NCBI GenBank assembly: GCA_903927185.1
Contig: CAIYLW010000034.1
Span: 1-41,076 of the forward strand
Direction: 5' to 3'
Length of the DNA stretch: 41,076 bases
Origin: an uncultured Bacteroidota bacterium
Lineage (GTDB): Bacteria; Bacteroidota; Bacteroidia; Chitinophagales; Chitinophagaceae
Part shown: piece after piece, positions 16,682 to 24,879 of the stretch
How the letters are laid out: each line of letters begins with the position of its first letter
How positions within the stretch are numbered: the stretch's first letter is position 1
Notes under the pieces: generated by a model
What the model was told of the DNA's origin: nothing
The model's input: only the letters and a program-made list of their open reading frames with translations
The model's database searches: none
Made by a program: the position numbers and the translations under genes

Positions 16682-18034
16682 CTATACAGGCACATGAATA
16701 GCATCAGCATAATGTGCTAATCCGTAGTTCCTTGTTTGAGCTTCAGCAGCATGTGTTACATGCCATTCAAACTCATCTCTAAAATGACGGATTGCAGCAG
16801 CCACCGGCCATGATGCAGCATCGCCCAATGGACAAATAGTGTTACCCTCAATTTTGCTTTGGATATCCCATAGCAAATCTATATCGCTAATTTTCCCTTC
16901 GCCTTTTTCTAAACGCAATAAAACTTTTTCCATCCAGCCTGTTCCTTCTCTGCATGGGGAACATTGTCCACAGCTTTCGTGGCGATAGAATCTTGCCAAT
17001 GAATAAGTATTTCTCACCACACACTGATCTTCGTCTAATACAATAAATCCACCCGAACCCATCATCGAACCAGTAGCAAATCCACCGTCACTCAAACTTT
17101 CGTAGTTCATATAACGTGTTTCGCCTTTAGCTGTTTTTAATAACAGATTAGCAGGAAGAATCGGAACTGATGATCCACCAGGGATACAAGCTTTTAATCT
17201 TTTTCCATTTGGTATACCACCACAATATTCATCGCTATAAATAAATTCTTCTACTGAGATGGTCATATCAATTTCATAGACACCTGGTTTATTAATATTA
17301 CCACATGCAGAAATTAATTTTGTACCGGTTGATTTACCTACTCCAATCTTTGCAAACTCTTCACCGCCTTCATTAATAATTGGAACTACCGCAGCTAAAG
17401 TTTCTACGTTGTTTACAACAGTAGGTCTACCCCATGCTCCTTTGATTGCAGGGAATGGAGGTTTGATTCTTGGGTTTCCGCGTTTCCCTTCTAATGATTC
17501 TATCAAAGCAGTTTCTTCGCCACAGATATAAGCGCCAGCACCGCGATGTACATAGATCTCACAATCAAATCCAGTTCCCAATATATTCTTACCTAAAAAT
17601 CCATTTGCTTTTGCTTCTGCAATTGCTTGTTCCAAAATATCTGGGATCCAGGCATATTCGCCGCGGATATAAATATAAGTATCATGACTTCCTAAAGCAT
17701 AGGAAGCAACAATTAAACCTTCAATTAATAAGTGAGGAATAAATTCCATCAAGTAACGATCCTTGAAAGTACCTGGCTCGCTTTCATCGGCATTACAAAC
17801 CAGGTGACGTGGTACGCCTTCTGGTTTCGCAATAAATCCCCATTTCATACCTGCAGGAAATCCGGCACCACCTCTACCCCGAAGACCGCTCTTCTTCACT
17901 TCTTCCACAATCTCGTCTTGTGTCATTGTTTTGAGAGCCTTCTCCACACTGCGATATCCTCCTTCACGGCGATATACATCGAAATAACGAATTCCTTCAA
18001 CGTGTGCTTTTTCTAATAATAATTTTCTTCCCAT
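16682..18034 (-). CDS. nuoF: NADH-quinone oxidoreductase subunit F
   Basis: NADH- and FMN-binding subunit of complex I, 450 aa from the ATG. GLRGRGGAGFPAGMKWG is the NADH-binding glycine loop, and CNADESEPGTFKDR and GAGAYICGEETALIESLEG belong to the FMN pocket. The N3 4Fe-4S cluster ligands are C355, C358 and C361 (SCGQCSPCREGTGW) plus C401 (NTICPLGDAA). A TTG at 18043 would add three residues, but the ATG at 18034 (MGRKLLLEKAH) is the likelier start. It sits 50 bases after nuoE and before nuoG. Confidence 0.97.
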   Translation of the reverse strand: MGRKLLLEKAHVEGIRYFDVYRREGGYRSVEKALKTMTQDEIVEEVKKSGLRGRGGAGFPAGMKWGFIAKPEGVPRHLVCNADESEPGTFKDRYLMEFIPHLLIEGLIVASYALGSHDTYIYIRGEYAWIPDILEQAIAEAKANGFLGKNILGTGFDCEIYVHRGAGAYICGEETALIESLEGKRGNPRIKPPFPAIKGAWGRPTVVNNVETLAAVVPIINEGGEEFAKIGVGKSTGTKLISACGNINKPGVYEIDMTISVEEFIYSDEYCGGIPNGKRLKACIPGGSSVPILPANLLLKTAKGETRYMNYESLSDGGFATGSMMGSGGFIVLDEDQCVVRNTYSLARFYRHESCGQCSPCREGTGWMEKVLLRLEKGEGKISDIDLLWDIQSKIEGNTICPLGDAASWPVAAAIRHFRDEFEWHVTHAAEAQTRNYGLAHYADAIHVPV

Positions 18035-18084
18035 TGTCTTCAATTGCAGGGCTTACGCCATTCGTTGATTTAAATATTTTCTTC

Positions 18085-18594
18085 TTAATTATTAGCAGCT
18101 GCAGCAGTTCTGCATTCAGCAATAATTGTGTCTACTTTTTCTTTTGTCAAATGCTCTCTATAATGTTTACCCAATTGCATCATCGGGGCATAACCGCATG
18201 CACCTAAACATTCAGCAGTTTTTAATGTAAACAATCCATCAGCTGTTGTTTCGCCTGGCTTAATTCCTAAAGTCTGACTGATATAAGCAATGATATTATC
18301 GCTTCCATTCAACATACAAGGTCCGGTTTGACAAACTTCGAAAACATATTTACCAACCGGATTGGTGTTATACATGCTATAGAAGGTAGCTACTTCATAC
18401 ACTTCAATAGGCTCAATTTGTAAAAGTGAAGCCACATAGTCCATCGTTTCAGCACTAAGCCAACCACCGAAGTTTTCTTGTGCTAAATGCAATAAAGGCA
18501 AGAGTGCACTCTTCTGTTTTCCTTCCGGATAGCGTGCAATGATTTCATTCACCTTCGCCAGTTTATCTTCTGAAAATTGTACCATATCAATCAT
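18085..18594 (-). CDS. nuoE: NADH-quinone oxidoreductase subunit E
   Basis: Thioredoxin-fold 2Fe-2S subunit carrying cluster N1a, 169 aa. The ligands C88-x4-C93 (VCQTGPCMLNG) and C129-x3-C133 (CLGACGYAPMMQ) are all present, and the helical N-terminal domain (LLPLLHLAQENFGGWLS) is standard. The longest open frame begins with TTG at 18600; I use the ATG at 18594 (MIDMVQFSED). A further ATG at 18585 is possible. It follows nuoD by about 20 bases and precedes nuoF. Confidence 0.96.
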   Translation of the reverse strand: MIDMVQFSEDKLAKVNEIIARYPEGKQKSALLPLLHLAQENFGGWLSAETMDYVASLLQIEPIEVYEVATFYSMYNTNPVGKYVFEVCQTGPCMLNGSDNIIAYISQTLGIKPGETTADGLFTLKTAECLGACGYAPMMQLGKHYREHLTKEKVDTIIAECRTAAAANN

Positions 18595-18613
18595 TTTCAA
18601 TAATTCAATTCTA

Positions 18614-19846
18614 TTATGCGTCTAATTCTCCTGCAATTAAATTCAGGCTACTCATTACAACAATCGCATCGCTTAACATACCACCAGTAACCATTTCTGG
18701 ATAGGCCTGATAATAAATAAAGGATGGTCTGCGGAAATGTAAGCGGAAAGGAGTTCTTCCTCCATCGCTAATTAAATAAAATCCTAATTCACCATTACCA
18801 CCTTCTACTGAATAATATACTTCACCTTTCGGCATATCCACTTCACCCATCACTATTTTAAAGTGCCAGATTAAAGCTTCCATTTTTGTATATACATCTT
18901 CTTTCTTTGGCAAATAATATTCGGGAACATCTGCATGAAATACTTCTGCTTCAGCACCCTTAAATTCCTGCACTTTTTTGTATGCTTGATTGAGAATGCT
19001 AAGGCTCTGCCACATTTCTTCGTTGCGCACCAAGAAACGATCATAACTATCTCCTGTTTTTCCTACAGGTACGGTAAAATCGAAATCTTCATAACTGCTA
19101 TACGGACTATGTACACGCACATCGTAATCAACTCCAGCAGCGCGTAAATTCGGACCAGTAAATCCATAATTTAATGCACGCTCAGCACTAATCGGACCAG
19201 TACCAATGGTACGTTCCATAAAAATTCTATTTCTTGTAAATAGATTTTCCAATTCCCGCAAAGCAGCAGGATATTCTTTTAAGAATTTCTCGAGTTTCGT
19301 AAACGCTGTATTTGTGAAATTCCTTTCAAAGCCGCCAATACGCCCAATATTAGTAGTAAGACGGGACCCACATATTTCTTCATATATCTCGTAAATTAAT
19401 TCGCGGTATTGCATGATGTACATGAAACCAGTGTATGCACCAGTATCTACACCCATGATGGAATTGCAAATCAAGTGATCAGAGATCCTTGATAATTCCA
19501 TGATGATGATACGTAGATAATCAACACGTTTTGGAGTTTGTACACCTAATAACTTTTCGCAGGTTAAATGCCAGCCCATATTATTAATCGGACTGCTACA
19601 ATAATTCAAACGGTCTGTAAGTGTAGTGATCTGATATAAAGGTCTACGCTCAGCAAGCTTTTCAAAAGCACGGTGAATATATCCTACTGTTTGTTCCGTA
19701 GAAATAATCTGCTCTCCATCGAGTTCCATGATGTTCTGAAAAACACCGTGAGTGGCAGGGTGAGTAGGACCAACATTTAAAGTAGTGGTCTGCTTTTCGA
19801 TAGAACCTTCTGGTAATTTAATATGGTGTTGGTGATGTTCTGTCAT
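18614..19846 (-). CDS. nuoD: NADH-quinone oxidoreductase subunit D
   Basis: 49-kDa-type subunit, 410 aa, forming the quinone-binding pocket with NuoB. The family landmarks are NVGPTHPATHGVF with the quinone-contacting histidine, GYIHRAFEKLAERR, LTDRLNYCSSPINNMGW, and the C-terminal SLNLIAGELDA. It is separate from nuoC, unlike the fused nuoCD of E. coli. The ATG at 19846 (MTEHHQHH) is preferred over the TTG at 19852. The histidine-rich N-terminus is probably disordered. Confidence 0.97.
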   Translation of the reverse strand: MTEHHQHHIKLPEGSIEKQTTTLNVGPTHPATHGVFQNIMELDGEQIISTEQTVGYIHRAFEKLAERRPLYQITTLTDRLNYCSSPINNMGWHLTCEKLLGVQTPKRVDYLRIIIMELSRISDHLICNSIMGVDTGAYTGFMYIMQYRELIYEIYEEICGSRLTTNIGRIGGFERNFTNTAFTKLEKFLKEYPAALRELENLFTRNRIFMERTIGTGPISAERALNYGFTGPNLRAAGVDYDVRVHSPYSSYEDFDFTVPVGKTGDSYDRFLVRNEEMWQSLSILNQAYKKVQEFKGAEAEVFHADVPEYYLPKKEDVYTKMEALIWHFKIVMGEVDMPKGEVYYSVEGGNGELGFYLISDGGRTPFRLHFRRPSFIYYQAYPEMVTGGMLSDAIVVMSSLNLIAGELDA

Positions 19847-19891
19847 ATCCAAACCCCAAGGGGCTTATTTATTTTAATTAATCAACTTTTA

Positions 19892-20398
19892 TTAACCTCT
19901 ACCAAACATTTGATCGTCTTTATCGATACGTGTTTGATCTTCTAATGGATATTCTTTTCTAAGTGGGAAATAATCCATTTCATCCACATTTAAAATACGC
20001 TTCAGATTATCATGACCTACAAAATTTATTCCGAAAAAATCGTAGGTTTCTCTTTCCATCCAATTTGCTGAAGAGAATAATTTACTTGCCGTAAAAATAT
20101 CGGGAGATAGAATATCAGTATACACGGTTAAACGAATTCTCACATTGTCTTTCAAATTATGCAAATGATACACAACAGCTAATTCACGACCAGGTTGGTC
20201 TGGATAGTTAACCGCAGTTATATCTGTCAGAAATTGAAAATTCAAATCAGCTTCATCGTATAAAAATTGTAAAACTTTCAAATTCTGATCCTTAACAGCT
20301 TCAAAACTGAGCATGTCATAGGGCGAATGAAAATTGGAAACAAGTTCTCCAAATTTTTCTGATAGTCTTAATTGAATATGTTCTTGTGTTAATGCCAT
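19892..20398 (-). CDS. nuoC: NADH-quinone oxidoreductase subunit C
   Basis: 30-kDa-type hydrophilic subunit of the connecting module, 168 aa. The alpha/beta domain ends in the family signature SANWMERETYDFFGINFVGH followed by LKRILNVDEMDYFPLRKEYP. Length is typical of stand-alone NuoC. It lies 10 bases after nuoB and about 45 before nuoD, in line with the operon. Confidence 0.96.
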   Translation of the reverse strand: MALTQEHIQLRLSEKFGELVSNFHSPYDMLSFEAVKDQNLKVLQFLYDEADLNFQFLTDITAVNYPDQPGRELAVVYHLHNLKDNVRIRLTVYTDILSPDIFTASKLFSSANWMERETYDFFGINFVGHDNLKRILNVDEMDYFPLRKEYPLEDQTRIDKDDQMFGRG

Positions 20399-20408
20399 TT
20401 CGTTTTTA

Positions 20409-20999
20409 TTATTCTATTCCGTAACTATTCATCAACGCTTTGTATTGCTCACTATTTCTTCTTCTGATGCTTTCTTGTCCTACTAAATCCTGAATCTTCA
20501 TAAATCCGTCTAAAACAGCTTCAGGGCGGGGAGGGCAACCTGGTATGTAAACATCTACAGGAATCACTTGATCAATACCTTGCAGTACACTATAAGTATC
20601 AAAAATTCCACCACTACTAGCACAAGCGCCCATAGCAATTACCCATCTAGGTTCTGCCATTTGTAGATAAACCTGGCGAACTACTGGTCCCATTTTCTTT
20701 GAAATGGTACCCATCACCATTAACAGGTCGCACTGACGAGGAGAGAAACCTACTCTTTCTGCGCCGAAACGACCCAGATCATAGTGAGATGCCATAGTAG
20801 CCATGAATTCAATACCACAGCAAGAAGTTGCAAAAGGGAGGGGCCACAAGCTATTTTTTCTAGCCAAACCCACTACATCACTCAGACGAGCTGAAAAGAA
20901 ACCCTCACCGGCATAGCCTTCTGGAGCTTCCGTCATTGAAATCGACTCCGAAATTTTAGACTCAGTGGGATGTATATTAAATCTTACCGGACGAGACAT
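20409..20999 (-). CDS. nuoB: NADH-quinone oxidoreductase subunit B
   Basis: PSST-type subunit of 196 aa holding cluster N2, the electron donor to quinone. The four ligands are visible: tandem C60-C61 (FATSCCGIEFMA), C126 (MGACASSGGIF) and C155 (YIPGCPPRPEA). The N-terminal 25 residues (about MSRPVRFNIH to SISMTEAPEG) are polar and variable. It starts 103 bases downstream of nuoA, the widest gap in the operon, and the gap holds a heptamer array. Confidence 0.97.
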   Translation of the reverse strand: MSRPVRFNIHPTESKISESISMTEAPEGYAGEGFFSARLSDVVGLARKNSLWPLPFATSCCGIEFMATMASHYDLGRFGAERVGFSPRQCDLLMVMGTISKKMGPVVRQVYLQMAEPRWVIAMGACASSGGIFDTYSVLQGIDQVIPVDVYIPGCPPRPEAVLDGFMKIQDLVGQESIRRRNSEQYKALMNSYGIE

Positions 21000-21005
21000 A
21001 TATCA

Positions 21006-21033
21006 TTCAAAATTTAAAATTCAAAAATCAAAA
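21006..21033. repeat. Heptamer array, NTCAAAA type (four units)
   Basis: Four consecutive 7-bp units: TTCAAAA, TTTAAAA, TTCAAAA, ATCAAAA, in the 103-base gap between nuoA and nuoB and immediately upstream of the nuoB ATG (minus strand). It has the same unit and the same position relative to the next gene as the array between nuoF and nuoG, but is slightly more diverged. Confidence 0.75.
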
Positions 21034-21102
21034 GAACATTAGTTTAATAACCTCTAAAACTCAGTTAAGTTCATTTCGAAGCCATCCTAATTAAAGTAAA
21101 AC

Positions 21103-21504
21103 TTAATCTTCCCATTTTAGAGCTCCTTTCTTTAGGATATAAATAAATCCTACTAAGAAGAACCCTACAAACATGAGCAAAGCACTAAACCCAGACCAAC
21201 CTAATTCCCTGAAATTAACAGCATAGGGATAGAAAAAAATGACTTCCACATCAAACAAAACAAATAAGATCGCCACTAAAAAATACTTGATCGCCATTGG
21301 CTGACGTGCATTTCCGTGTGATTCGATACCACTGGTAAAGTTTTCTAGCTTATCGTCTGTTTTTCTTTTAGGACCCACCCAAGCAGAAAGTCCAATCATT
21401 GCAGCCACAAATCCCACTGCAAAGATCAATTGGATCCCAATAGGAAGGTAATTTGCTGCAGAATTTGATTCGTTAACATCCAATAAAAATGAAATCCAAT
21501 TCAT
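21103..21504 (-). CDS. nuoA: NADH-quinone oxidoreductase subunit A
   Basis: First gene of the complex I operon, 133 aa, a three-helix membrane subunit. Recognisable parts are the helix LPIGIQLIFAVGFVAAMIGLS (quoted as IGIQLIFAVGFVAAMIG), the loop KLENFTSGIESHGNARQPMA, and KYFLVAILFVLFDVEVIFFY, whose acidic residues are conserved. A perfect -7 promoter box lies 20 bases upstream, and a terminator for the preceding gene lies just beyond that, so transcription of nuo most likely begins here. Confidence 0.96.
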   Translation of the reverse strand: MNWISFLLDVNESNSAANYLPIGIQLIFAVGFVAAMIGLSAWVGPKRKTDDKLENFTSGIESHGNARQPMAIKYFLVAILFVLFDVEVIFFYPYAVNFRELGWSGFSALLMFVGFFLVGFIYILKKGALKWED

Positions 21505-21524
21505 GAGAAGCGTTTAAAGTGCTG

Positions 21525-21532
21525 CAAAAATA
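21525..21532 (-). promoter_or_regulatory. Candidate -7 box of the nuo operon
   Basis: Read on the minus strand the sequence is TATTTTTG, an exact match to TAnnTTTG, 20 bases before the nuoA ATG. No clear TTG occurs at the -33 distance. It lies directly downstream of the TPR gene terminator, where the first promoter of the 13.4-kb nuo operon is expected. Confidence 0.45.
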
Positions 21533-21546
21533 AGCCTGTATGAGAT

Positions 21547-21581
21547 ATAAAAGAAAAACTCCCCAAAATAGGAGAGCTTTT
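21547..21581 (-). terminator. Terminator of the TPR gene unit
   Basis: Read on the minus strand, AAAAGCTCTCC, loop TATTTT, then GGGGAGTTTTT gives an 11-bp stem with two G-U pairs, followed by a T-rich tract (TTTTTCTTTT). It lies between the TPR gene and nuoA and marks the boundary between the two transcription units. Confidence 0.8.
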
Positions 21582-21636
21582 CTTTTACAATTCTTAAGAA
21601 ATAAGACATTAATAATGTTATTTATGTCGATTCTCA

Positions 21637-23418
21637 TTATTTCTTACCCTGAGGTTTGGTATAATAATCTATATTTTTCTGAAGTTCTGCTTTTACTCCC
21701 ACTGCAAACTTGTTATTGTCGTCTGTGGCATCCGGGTATTTTTGTAACATACTATCAGTTACCAATAATCCTTTTTGACATAATTCTATAAACTGATCAA
21801 CTGCAGGTGTTCTTGTACCATCGCTCTTAACTTTAAATTCAGTGCTTTTCTTTAAGCTATTAGTTTTACTGATATAGTAAAGAATACTGTAATATTCATT
21901 TAAGAAGATATCTTTCTTAAATTTTTCCTTGTTAACTACGGTATAAACTGAATCAAGATATTGCAAATATTCCACTCCTTTACCGCTTGTAGTATCCGGG
22001 TCTGAGGCTATAGCTGCTTTTTTATAAAAACTATAAGGCTGAGGCTTATCAGGATAAGCAGTCATATATTTTTTAGCCAATTCAATTGCTTGTGGAATAT
22101 CCTTTGCATTAACAGCAGCACTAGTAAGTCGATAGTAGTCACCCTCGCCCATGGCTCCTTTAGCATCTACTACTTTTCTCATCCAACCTAATTGTTCTTT
22201 GTACATTTTAGCCTTACCATAGATATCAGCTGCCTGATTCATATAGTTTAATTTATTAACACGAGAAGTATCGTTAGCAATAGCTTGTTCTAAGTAACCA
22301 ACAGCTTGTGCTTCATTACCTGGAAACTTAGATAGTAATTTTACGGCCAAATCATAATCGGTTGATTGAATATCCAATTTTGCATTAAAGAACTTTAGTA
22401 CATTATCTTTTGCGGCTAATGAATCGCCCAAGCGATCATAGTTATAAGCATATAGTACGCTCAAACGAGGAACTGCGGCTACGCCACCAGCTGAAGCTTC
22501 AATTTCTTTTGCTTTAGCTAAAGACTCAGCATATTTACCTGCACGGAATAAATACTCTGCATAAAAGAAGTCGTTCAAAGGATCTTTATCAGCATATTTC
22601 AAAAAGTCATCTAAATAACTTTTTGCTTTAACAACATCTCTATTAGCATAATAATTAAATAATTCTAAATAAGGTGCAGGAAAAGCAGGCTCAGCCTGAA
22701 TGGCACCATTGAAGAATAATTCTAAAGACTCTTTATTATTCTGACTTTGATAAATTTTACCTGTGCGCCAAAGAGCTCTGCCACTTTTAGTGTCACGAAG
22801 ATTAGCTTCCTGGAAAGCTTTTACAGCTTCTCCACCATTTTCTCCGCCCATTTTCAAATAACAAACACCCATATTAATATAAATATCAGCATTGTTAAGG
22901 TCGATAGTAGATGCTTGCTTTAATTTTTCAACACCATAGGCAGGGTCTCCAGTAGTAGAACTTCCCAAAGAATTAGCATAACCAATTGCATTCAAAATAG
23001 CAGCACTAGGCTTTCCTTTGTTTTTGCCTTTAGTTTCTGTTGTAGTAGTTATTGCCTGCTCAAACTTTTGTTTAGCCGCATTTACATTATTCCCGTCCAA
23101 AATATCCAAGGTACCCTGACCAACCCAAATTAAAGGATCGTTCACTCCATCTTGTAATGCTTTCTGATAAAGAGCTCTTGCAGATGCAACTCCTTCTTTA
23201 GACAACACTTCTCTATTCTTTGCTACAAGGGCAATCCCCAACCAATAAATTGTCTGCGGATCTTTGGGATTCGCGTCATAGGCTTTTTGTAACACAGCCT
23301 TTGCACTATTGTTTTTATACACGTACTGTAACAATTTAACACCCTCCTGAACGGATTGTGCCATCGCACACTGAATTAAAAACAGTGCTGTTAACATCAT
23401 CGATACGATCTTCTTCAT
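21637..23418 (-). CDS. Secreted tetratricopeptide repeat protein
   Basis: Exported protein of 593 aa with a signal peptide (MKKIVSMMLTALFLIQCAMAQ). The body is a series of TPR helices, e.g. AKAVLQKAYDANPKDPQTIYWLGIAL (parts: AYDANPKDPQTIYWLGIAL), NADIYINMGVCYLKMGGENG, FYAEYLFRAGKYAESLAKAKEIE (part: YLFRAGKYAESLAKAKEIE) and YLEQAIANDTSRVNKLNYMN. It is 24 bases downstream of the PstS-like gene and ends the three-gene unit. From memory, the same PstS-like/TPR pair follows tonB in many Bacteroidota, which suggests a periplasmic scaffold linked to TonB-dependent uptake or envelope assembly (inference). Precise role unknown. Confidence 0.9.
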   Translation of the reverse strand: MKKIVSMMLTALFLIQCAMAQSVQEGVKLLQYVYKNNSAKAVLQKAYDANPKDPQTIYWLGIALVAKNREVLSKEGVASARALYQKALQDGVNDPLIWVGQGTLDILDGNNVNAAKQKFEQAITTTTETKGKNKGKPSAAILNAIGYANSLGSSTTGDPAYGVEKLKQASTIDLNNADIYINMGVCYLKMGGENGGEAVKAFQEANLRDTKSGRALWRTGKIYQSQNNKESLELFFNGAIQAEPAFPAPYLELFNYYANRDVVKAKSYLDDFLKYADKDPLNDFFYAEYLFRAGKYAESLAKAKEIEASAGGVAAVPRLSVLYAYNYDRLGDSLAAKDNVLKFFNAKLDIQSTDYDLAVKLLSKFPGNEAQAVGYLEQAIANDTSRVNKLNYMNQAADIYGKAKMYKEQLGWMRKVVDAKGAMGEGDYYRLTSAAVNAKDIPQAIELAKKYMTAYPDKPQPYSFYKKAAIASDPDTTSGKGVEYLQYLDSVYTVVNKEKFKKDIFLNEYYSILYYISKTNSLKKSTEFKVKSDGTRTPAVDQFIELCQKGLLVTDSMLQKYPDATDDNNKFAVGVKAELQKNIDYYTKPQGKK

Positions 23419-23442
23419 TGGTCGAAATTTATAATTGTTGCT

Positions 23443-24369
23443 TTAATCTGACTCTTTAATTTTCCCTGATCTTACTTTGAAATTCATTTTTGCTGGAACC
23501 AGGAGTGCTCTTTTAAAAATCAATTGTCCCCTTTCAAGGCTCATGAAATTCATAAAACCAGTTCCTAGTCCTGCTGAATTTTCTTTCAAAATATAATACA
23601 TTGGTCTTGGTAATGGATACTGTGCGTATGAAATAGTAGCCTGTGAAGGCTTTGCAAATAATCCCTTTTCAACACACCGTACGCATTCAATCAATGCCAA
23701 ACGAATTTTTTTCAAGTTCTCTTTTTGTTTCGGATCATAACTATCTCCCACCCAACTCAATCCCACAAATCCAACTACATTTTCATTTTTAGAAACGATA
23801 TCAATTACATCATCACTATTTTTAGAAGCAAATACGTTAGCTCCAAAATCAGCTCCTCTTAAAACTGAATCTTTCAAAAAGCGAACAGTACTTGTAGCAT
23901 TTTTCCCGTCCATCACTGCGATTCTTTTGCTTTTGCCGCTTAGAATATCTTTCAAATCATTAATTGTAAAAACACTATCCGCTGATGCATGATTTACAAT
24001 CACTGCAACTGCATCATAAGCAAGAACAGCAAATTGTGGACGGTAACCCAAACTTGATTCAAAGATCGAAGATTCTTTTTTCGATAGCCCTCTAGCAATT
24101 AATATCATTCTAGTGCTATCGTTCTGTAAGTCTTTTAAGCACTCTACTTCGGGCTTATAACTCGCGATTATTTTGGTATCTGGAAAGGAAGAATGAAATA
24201 CTTTTATCTGTTCTTCCATTACAGGCTTAAAACTCTCGTCAACACTTATTCGGATGGACCCTTTATTGGGTGTATCCCGTTCGTCAATTGCTCCCACCTT
24301 ACCAGTACAAGCCGCAAAGAAAAGCAAAACAGCTAAAATCAAAAAACTATGTTTTATCCTTTCCTTCAT
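23443..24369 (-). CDS. PstS-like substrate-binding lipoprotein
   Basis: Lipoprotein of 308 aa: a hydrophobic signal ends in the lipobox FFAAC with C21 as the likely lipidated residue. The mature part resembles the PstS/PBP-like family: GSIRISVDESFKPVMEEQI, a segment TRMILIARGLSKKE, YDAVAVIVNHASADSVFTIN, DLKDILSGKSKRIAV, and KNENVVGFVGLSWVGD. The phosphate-ABC permease and ATPase genes are absent nearby, so phosphate import is not implied. A GTG at 24372 overlaps the stop of the upstream small gene; the ATG at 24369 is preferred. Cotranscribed with the genes on both sides. Ligand unknown. Confidence 0.87.
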   Translation of the reverse strand: MKERIKHSFLILAVLLFFAACTGKVGAIDERDTPNKGSIRISVDESFKPVMEEQIKVFHSSFPDTKIIASYKPEVECLKDLQNDSTRMILIARGLSKKESSIFESSLGYRPQFAVLAYDAVAVIVNHASADSVFTINDLKDILSGKSKRIAVMDGKNATSTVRFLKDSVLRGADFGANVFASKNSDDVIDIVSKNENVVGFVGLSWVGDSYDPKQKENLKKIRLALIECVRCVEKGLFAKPSQATISYAQYPLPRPMYYILKENSAGLGTGFMNFMSLERGQLIFKRALLVPAKMNFKVRSGKIKESD

Positions 24370-24371
24370 CA

Positions 24372-24605
24372 CTAATAATCTCTCTTTATTCCCCTGTACA
24401 ATCTAAACCCACCATACAAAACGCAAACTCCCCCAAATAGGTATCTACCGGTGTCGTCTAACCTTGTGATTTGCTCAATTTTTAACCTTTCAGCAAAAAA
24501 CATCACAAATGCCGTCCCTAAGATTATAAATGCCATTGCCAGGTCATATGTCATCTTCATTAATGTATAACCTTTCTTCTGTTTATCTCTAAAACTCTCT
24601 TGCAT
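24372..24605 (-). CDS. Small two-helix membrane protein of unknown function
   Basis: A 77-aa protein with two membrane helices: MTYDLAMAFIILGTAFVMFF (about residues 18-37) and YLFGGVCVLYGGFRLYRG (about 55-72), joined by a polar loop (AERLKIEQITRLDDTGR) and flanked by basic ends. Its stop codon touches the PstS-like start, so translation of the two is probably coupled, and this supports its being a real gene. No family is recognised with confidence. As first gene of the unit it may anchor or accompany the PstS-like lipoprotein. Confidence 0.8.
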   Translation of the reverse strand: MQESFRDKQKKGYTLMKMTYDLAMAFIILGTAFVMFFAERLKIEQITRLDDTGRYLFGGVCVLYGGFRLYRGIKRDY

Positions 24606-24772
24606 GTATCTTCTAATTGAACAGGGTGAGCAATTTAGTCAATAATTGCATTGGGTAACCTAAAAAAGGCCTGCAATTCAAAACAAAAACCATGTTTTAT
24701 TCTAAGATTCGAAATTTTATTAATTCCATAACTAAAAAACAATAAATAAACTAATATTCGTTAGTAAAAGAA

Positions 24773-24807
24773 ATGAGGAATGAGAAGTGAAAAGTGAGGA
24801 GTGAAGA
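24773..24807. repeat. Heptamer array, RTGARRA type (five units)
   Basis: Five consecutive 7-bp units: ATGAGGA, ATGAGAA, GTGAAAA, GTGAGGA, GTGAAGA, about 70 bases upstream of hisS. Their reverse complement, TYYTCAY, has the same composition as the TYAYTYY array at 33203-33265, so the two are one repeat type in opposite orientation. The 24606-24879 gap otherwise contains only AT-rich sequence and a hisS promoter box. Confidence 0.8.
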
Positions 24808-24852
24808 AACAGTGAAATGTAGAGGGAGAGTAGCTAAACCTTTCAGTTTACT

Positions 24853-24860
24853 TATATTTG
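24853..24860 (+). promoter_or_regulatory. Candidate -7 box of hisS
   Basis: TATATTTG is an exact TAnnTTTG match 19 bases before the hisS ATG, predicting a leader of about 16 bases. No TTG stands at the -33 distance. Confidence 0.42.
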
Positions 24861-24879
24861 CCGCGATTAGAATTAGTAT

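Noticed and set aside
17470..18016. Open frames on the plus strand opposite nuoF
   Set aside because: They are shadows of the conserved nuoF coding sequence.
23443..24369. Phosphate ABC import operon (pst)
   Set aside because: Only a PstS-like lipoprotein is present; pstA, pstB, pstC and phoU are absent, and the neighbours are a TPR protein and a small membrane protein.
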